Shown: in pieces, positions 60,808 through 64,000 of the stretch | Layout of the letters: each line of letters begins with the position of its first letter | How positions within the stretch are numbered: the stretch's first letter is position 1 | Assembly: GCF_008831285.2 (NCBI RefSeq) | Contig: NC_045147.1 | Span: forward strand, 15,354,854 to 15,418,853 | DNA length: 64,000 nucleotides | Reading direction: 5' to 3' | Source: Nymphaea colorata | Taxonomy: Eukaryota; Streptophyta; Magnoliopsida; Nymphaeales; Nymphaeaceae | Translations under genes and position numbers: made by a program | Notes under the pieces: model-generated | Seen by the model: the letters and a program-made list of their open reading frames with translations, nothing else | The model's database searches: none | Told to the model about the DNA's origin: nothing

Positions 60808-62805
60808 TCACCAATAGTCTCTACAAGAACACGCCCCATCTGCAAAATGGTGGAACCTGTTTCCATCTCTCAAAACTATCACCCTCTTCACGATCCTCGA
60901 AATGACCTTCACCGCATTGTGGCACTCCATGCACACTCTAATGTTCTTCGTGATCCTGATGGGCATCCCTGGACCGGTGTGAATTAAGCCATACGCCAGT
61001 GCCAATCTTTCACTGTGGTCGCAGACCCAGTTCTCTGCCTCCCCTTGTTCATTTGCCAACGATGGCAGCACCACACCCTCGCCCAAATCCTTCGCCGCCT
61101 CTTTCAGTTGGCTGCACAAGTTTTGGAATTCCTTGGAGCTGCACAGTTCACGGCCGCTCGACGCCGAAAAAGTGTGAATCCTACCGCCTACCAGAATCTG
61201 GCTGCAACCAATCTCCTTCTTCAGCCCTTTCTCTTCCATCCTCCTTCTGACCCTCTCCACGTCGCCGCGCCGGCCGGCTGTCCCGTACGTGTTCGCCAGC
61301 AACAGATAATTCCCCGGGTTGTCGGGCTCGAGCTCGAAGAGCCGGCTGGCCACTATCTCGGCCAGCTCGACGTTTCCGTGCACCCTGCATGCGTTGAGCA
61401 AAGCGCCCCAGACGCTCTTCGATGGCTTCATGGGCATTCGCCGGATCAATTCCACGGCGTCGTGTATCCTCCCGGCTCGGCCCAGCAGGTCCACCACGCA
61501 CGAGTAGTGCTCCACAGAGGGCCTCATCCCGAATTCCTGCTCCATCCGCTCGAACTGCTTCAGCCCTTCGTTCACGTAGCCGGTCTGGCCGCAGCCTGAA
61601 AGGAGGGCGATGAAGGTGATGGCGTCCGGGAGGACCTGCGAATCCACCATCTTGTCCACCATCCTCAGCGCCTCGTCGGTGCGGCCATTGATCGAGTACC
61701 CAGCCACCATGATGTTCCAAGAGGAGAGGTCGCGCCTGACCATTCCGTCGAACAGCAGCCGGGCGCGCTCCATGTCGCCGCATTTGGCGTACATGTCGAC
61801 TAGTGCGTTCTGCACCGAGACGTCCGGGTACGACTTGCTTTTGGCTTTGATCATCTGGGCGTGAATCTCCCTCCCGCAATGAAGCGACGTCGAGCGAGCG
61901 CACGCCGGCAAAACAATGGTGAGCGTCGTCCAATTGAACCCGATTCCCTCCCTCTGCATCCTCCCAAACAGCTCAATCGCCTCCATGAATAGACCCCCTT
62001 CCACAAACCCCGCGATCATCGAGTTCCATGAAACGATGTTCCGTCGAGGCATGCCGCCGAAAAGCAAGTGAGCATCTCGGTAGCACCGGAGCTTCATGTA
62101 CATGGCAATCAGGGCGTTGTCAACGACCGCATCGGCGGCCTCCGGCCGCTTCAGGATCTGCGTGTGGACCGCTCGGCCGCATCGGAGGTCCGACAATTGA
62201 GCGCAGGACTTAAGGGCGGAGGAGAAGGCGAAGCTGTCGGGAAGGAGGAACCGTTGGTGCTGCATCTGGGCGAAGACGCGGAGGGACTGGTGAGGAAGGC
62301 TGTTGACGGAGTAGGCGGTGACCATGGCAGCCCAGACACATGGGTCGTCGCTGTTTCCGTTGTCGAAGACGCGGCGGGCGTCGGCCATCTGGCGGCAGAG
62401 TGAAAAGAGAGTGATGAGCTTGGCCTGAATGGTCGGGTGCCTCAGCAGGGGGCTGCATTTCGAGGCTAGCTGGAGGTGGAGCTTTCGGCCTTCCTCGAGT
62501 GCTCTGTTGTTTATATAAGAATGGATAAGTTGGGAGTACTTTCGCACATCAGAGTCGCTGATGCTCCCATTGATGGTGAGTTCTCCGTCTCTCTCTCCTC
62601 TTCCTCTTCCTCCTCCTCCTTCTTCCTCCTCCTCCTCCTCGTCTTCTTCTTCTTCCTTGATGAATAGAGGGCTATGTTTCAGGACAGTGCTGAGTGGGAG
62701 CTGCTTGAACCGAGTGCAGGTGATGACTTCAGGCTTCTTGAGTGGGGGATTGAATGGGAGCGCAGGTGCTGGATTGGGCGACCTGGGGAGTGGAAGAATT
62801 GACAT
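60808..62805 (-). CDS. CREF3: CREF3-like PLS-DYW pentatricopeptide editing factor, chloroplast
   Basis: A 665-residue, intronless PPR protein of the PLS-E-DYW class, which binds a chloroplast transcript and deaminates specific cytidines to uridine. It resembles Arabidopsis At3g14330 (CREF3) in IGFNWTTLTIVLPACARSTS and IHTGPGMPIRITKNIRVC. PPR units run from about residue 85 to 480 (VSWNSMIAGFVEGG, LSSWNIMVAGYSINGRTDEA). The E region follows (VWGALLNACRVHGNVELAE). The DYW deaminase domain has HSE at 597-599 and CxxC at 625-628, and ends CSCRDYW. The zinc-binding and catalytic residues are therefore all present. An acidic run (residues 51-62, mostly Glu) then Gly/Arg lies between the leader and the repeats, encoded by a GAG/GAA-rich tract. 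The coding sequence is GC-rich, which creates long meaningless frames on other strands. The start gives a plausible plastid leader. Confidence 0.94.
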   Translation of the reverse strand: MSILPLPRSPNPAPALPFNPPLKKPEVITCTRFKQLPLSTVLKHSPLFIKEEEEDEEEEEEEGGGGRGRGERDGELTINGSISDSDVRKYSQLIHSYINNRALEEGRKLHLQLASKCSPLLRHPTIQAKLITLFSLCRQMADARRVFDNGNSDDPCVWAAMVTAYSVNSLPHQSLRVFAQMQHQRFLLPDSFAFSSALKSCAQLSDLRCGRAVHTQILKRPEAADAVVDNALIAMYMKLRCYRDAHLLFGGMPRRNIVSWNSMIAGFVEGGLFMEAIELFGRMQREGIGFNWTTLTIVLPACARSTSLHCGREIHAQMIKAKSKSYPDVSVQNALVDMYAKCGDMERARLLFDGMVRRDLSSWNIMVAGYSINGRTDEALRMVDKMVDSQVLPDAITFIALLSGCGQTGYVNEGLKQFERMEQEFGMRPSVEHYSCVVDLLGRAGRIHDAVELIRRMPMKPSKSVWGALLNACRVHGNVELAEIVASRLFELEPDNPGNYLLLANTYGTAGRRGDVERVRRRMEEKGLKKEIGCSQILVGGRIHTFSASSGRELCSSKEFQNLCSQLKEAAKDLGEGVVLPSLANEQGEAENWVCDHSERLALAYGLIHTGPGMPIRITKNIRVCMECHNAVKVISRIVKRVIVLRDGNRFHHFADGACSCRDYW
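62586..62670. repeat. Coding trinucleotide-like repeat (Glu/Gly tract of the PPR gene)
   Basis: The plus strand reads TCCTCTTCCTC repeats, which the minus-strand gene reads as GAG/GAA and GGA codons. It encodes the acidic and glycine-rich tract near residues 51-70, a likely site of length variation. Confidence 0.9.
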
Positions 62806-64000
62806 GGAGAGGGATCAGAAAGAAGGAAAAAGTGATTTCTCCTTGTTAAAACTCTTGTGAGTTCCTGTCCACTCTCGTATAGCTCGCTTCTGTGGGGGCT
62901 TGCTTGAGATAACGGTCCAGACACGTCTGCCACTCTGTGTGGTGGAGTTGGAGGGCTTGTGATTGCCCCCCAACCCACTCTCTCTCTCTCCTTCTCTCTC
63001 TGTTTCTGCTTTCTTTGAATGGGACTTGTGGTTTGAATCTGAGCTGTGGCTGTCGAGTTCTGAACCCGATGGCGCCCCTTTGGGTGTTTTCCCGTGGATC
63101 CATTTCATCCCATTATCGTCCCGGAGAGAAAGAGGTGACAGATAACTGGTGGTGAACATTGATGGACGAGGGCTGGCTGTGGGCTGCGGCCGTGTGCCAG
63201 CCACATGTTCCTGAAGGAAATGGCCCACCACGTTCTCGCACAGCCTCTTAACTTTACATTGAAAATAAAAGGGCACGGATTCACACCGCTTGAGTTAAGG
63301 CACTCACTCGTCGTCGTCTGGATGGCACCAACATTTGAGGTTCGCAACTTATGTCTTCCATTTCATACAGCATCCAGCACAGCCTCCATTGGGTGCAGAA
63401 GCAGTTATGCAAGTGCCACTCTGTTCCCATCGAAGAGTTTTGGGCACAATGCTGCTTTTGAACTGCAGTTCTTCACGCTTTCAACATTTTGCATGCAGTA
63501 ACAGAAACATACCTTGATATAGATTTTGATACTGAACATGGATCACCGGAAGAACTGTTTTCTTTTTTTAAGGTGATGAGTATATGAACTGCACCACCTT
63601 ACATGAGGATTTAAACCATTTGTAAAAGTTGCATAAAGGAAACTTACTGTAACCGTGATTTTTGCAACCAAATAACATTGAGTTCTCAAATCATTGTTTG
63701 AAGCTTCAGATTGAAAAGGCTCGTGGCCTCTCTCATTTCCTTGCTAGGAAAAATGAACAACCACCAATTAAACGAGGGATTCACAACCGGGGACGACCTT
63801 CTGAGCGCCACCGATTTTTCTTTTTAGGAAAGGACTTCTTATCATTCGCCCCAAAAAATACTACGCCACCTCTCATTTAGAACGGAGAAGAAGAATATTC
63901 AAGACAGAGATTAGGACACGGGGCTTTCCACACTCCGCTTGTGCCATTCAATGTTCATTCCATATCCCCACTCGTTCAAGAAATATCAGTGCAAGGCAAA
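62806..64000. other. Upstream region of the CREF3-like gene; no further gene recognised
   Basis: The bases just beyond 62805 are the likely leader and promoter of the minus-strand PPR gene, with a CT microsatellite at about 62978-63002. Several short frames on both strands to the end of the window show no family features. Confidence 0.5.

Noticed and set aside
61181-61933. 250-residue minus-strand frame inside the PPR gene
   Set aside because: It is a shifted reading of the GC-rich CREF3-like coding sequence; so are the plus-strand frames at 61015-61599 and 62068-62403.

Overview
The window is nuclear DNA from a flowering plant. It holds intron-bearing protein genes with GT/AG junctions, chloroplast-directed leader peptides, plant-only families (PLS-DYW pentatricopeptide repeat, RALF peptide, receptor-like cytoplasmic kinase, CURVATURE THYLAKOID 1), miniature inverted-repeat transposons, AT-rich intergenic DNA and many TA/CT microsatellites. 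The pentatricopeptide gene and the first kinase exon are GC-rich. That would fit a monocot, a magnoliid or another lineage with GC-rich 5' exons, but I cannot place the species.

Layout. (1) 8-13776: a direct tandem duplication of a 6.5-7.3 kb unit. Each copy carries one intact intronless gene for ribosomal protein L27a (uL15) on the minus strand (3904-4344 and 10969-11409). The proteins differ at one residue. (2) 13777-24230: gene-poor DNA with two full-length MITEs of the family that also interrupts duplication copy A, a 74-bp tandem array rich in GAGCTCGAG, and two orphan GC-rich islands. (3) 24231-27966: a five-exon RIPK-type receptor-like cytoplasmic kinase (plus). (4) 31935-36527: a five-exon CURT1D-type thylakoid curvature protein (minus). 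(5) 37.4-38.1 kb: an old, broken Ty3/Gypsy remnant. (6) 39442-45765: a six-exon chloroplast CutA gene (minus) with an apparent GC-AG intron. (7) 46591-46950: a RALF34-like peptide precursor (plus), divergent from CUTA. (8) 46951-52847: intergenic, including a 103-bp near-perfect palindrome. (9) 52848-58135: a six-exon RSH2/RSH3-type (p)ppGpp synthetase/hydrolase (plus). (10) 60808-62805: an intronless CREF3-like DYW editing factor (minus).

Four of the eight genes (CURT1D, CUTA, RSH, CREF3) encode proteins expected in the chloroplast. They cover thylakoid shape, the CutA trimer, the stringent response and RNA editing. Nothing suggests co-transcription, so this looks like ordinary plant gene order. 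I joined exons by hand from splice consensus, reading frame and remembered family sequences; every junction given keeps the frame. I found no tRNA, rRNA or CRISPR array, and nothing that amounts to a clearly new biological system. The best leads are the GC-AG intron, the extra cysteine in the RALF peptide, the two L27a copies with their datable MITE insertion, and the palindrome.
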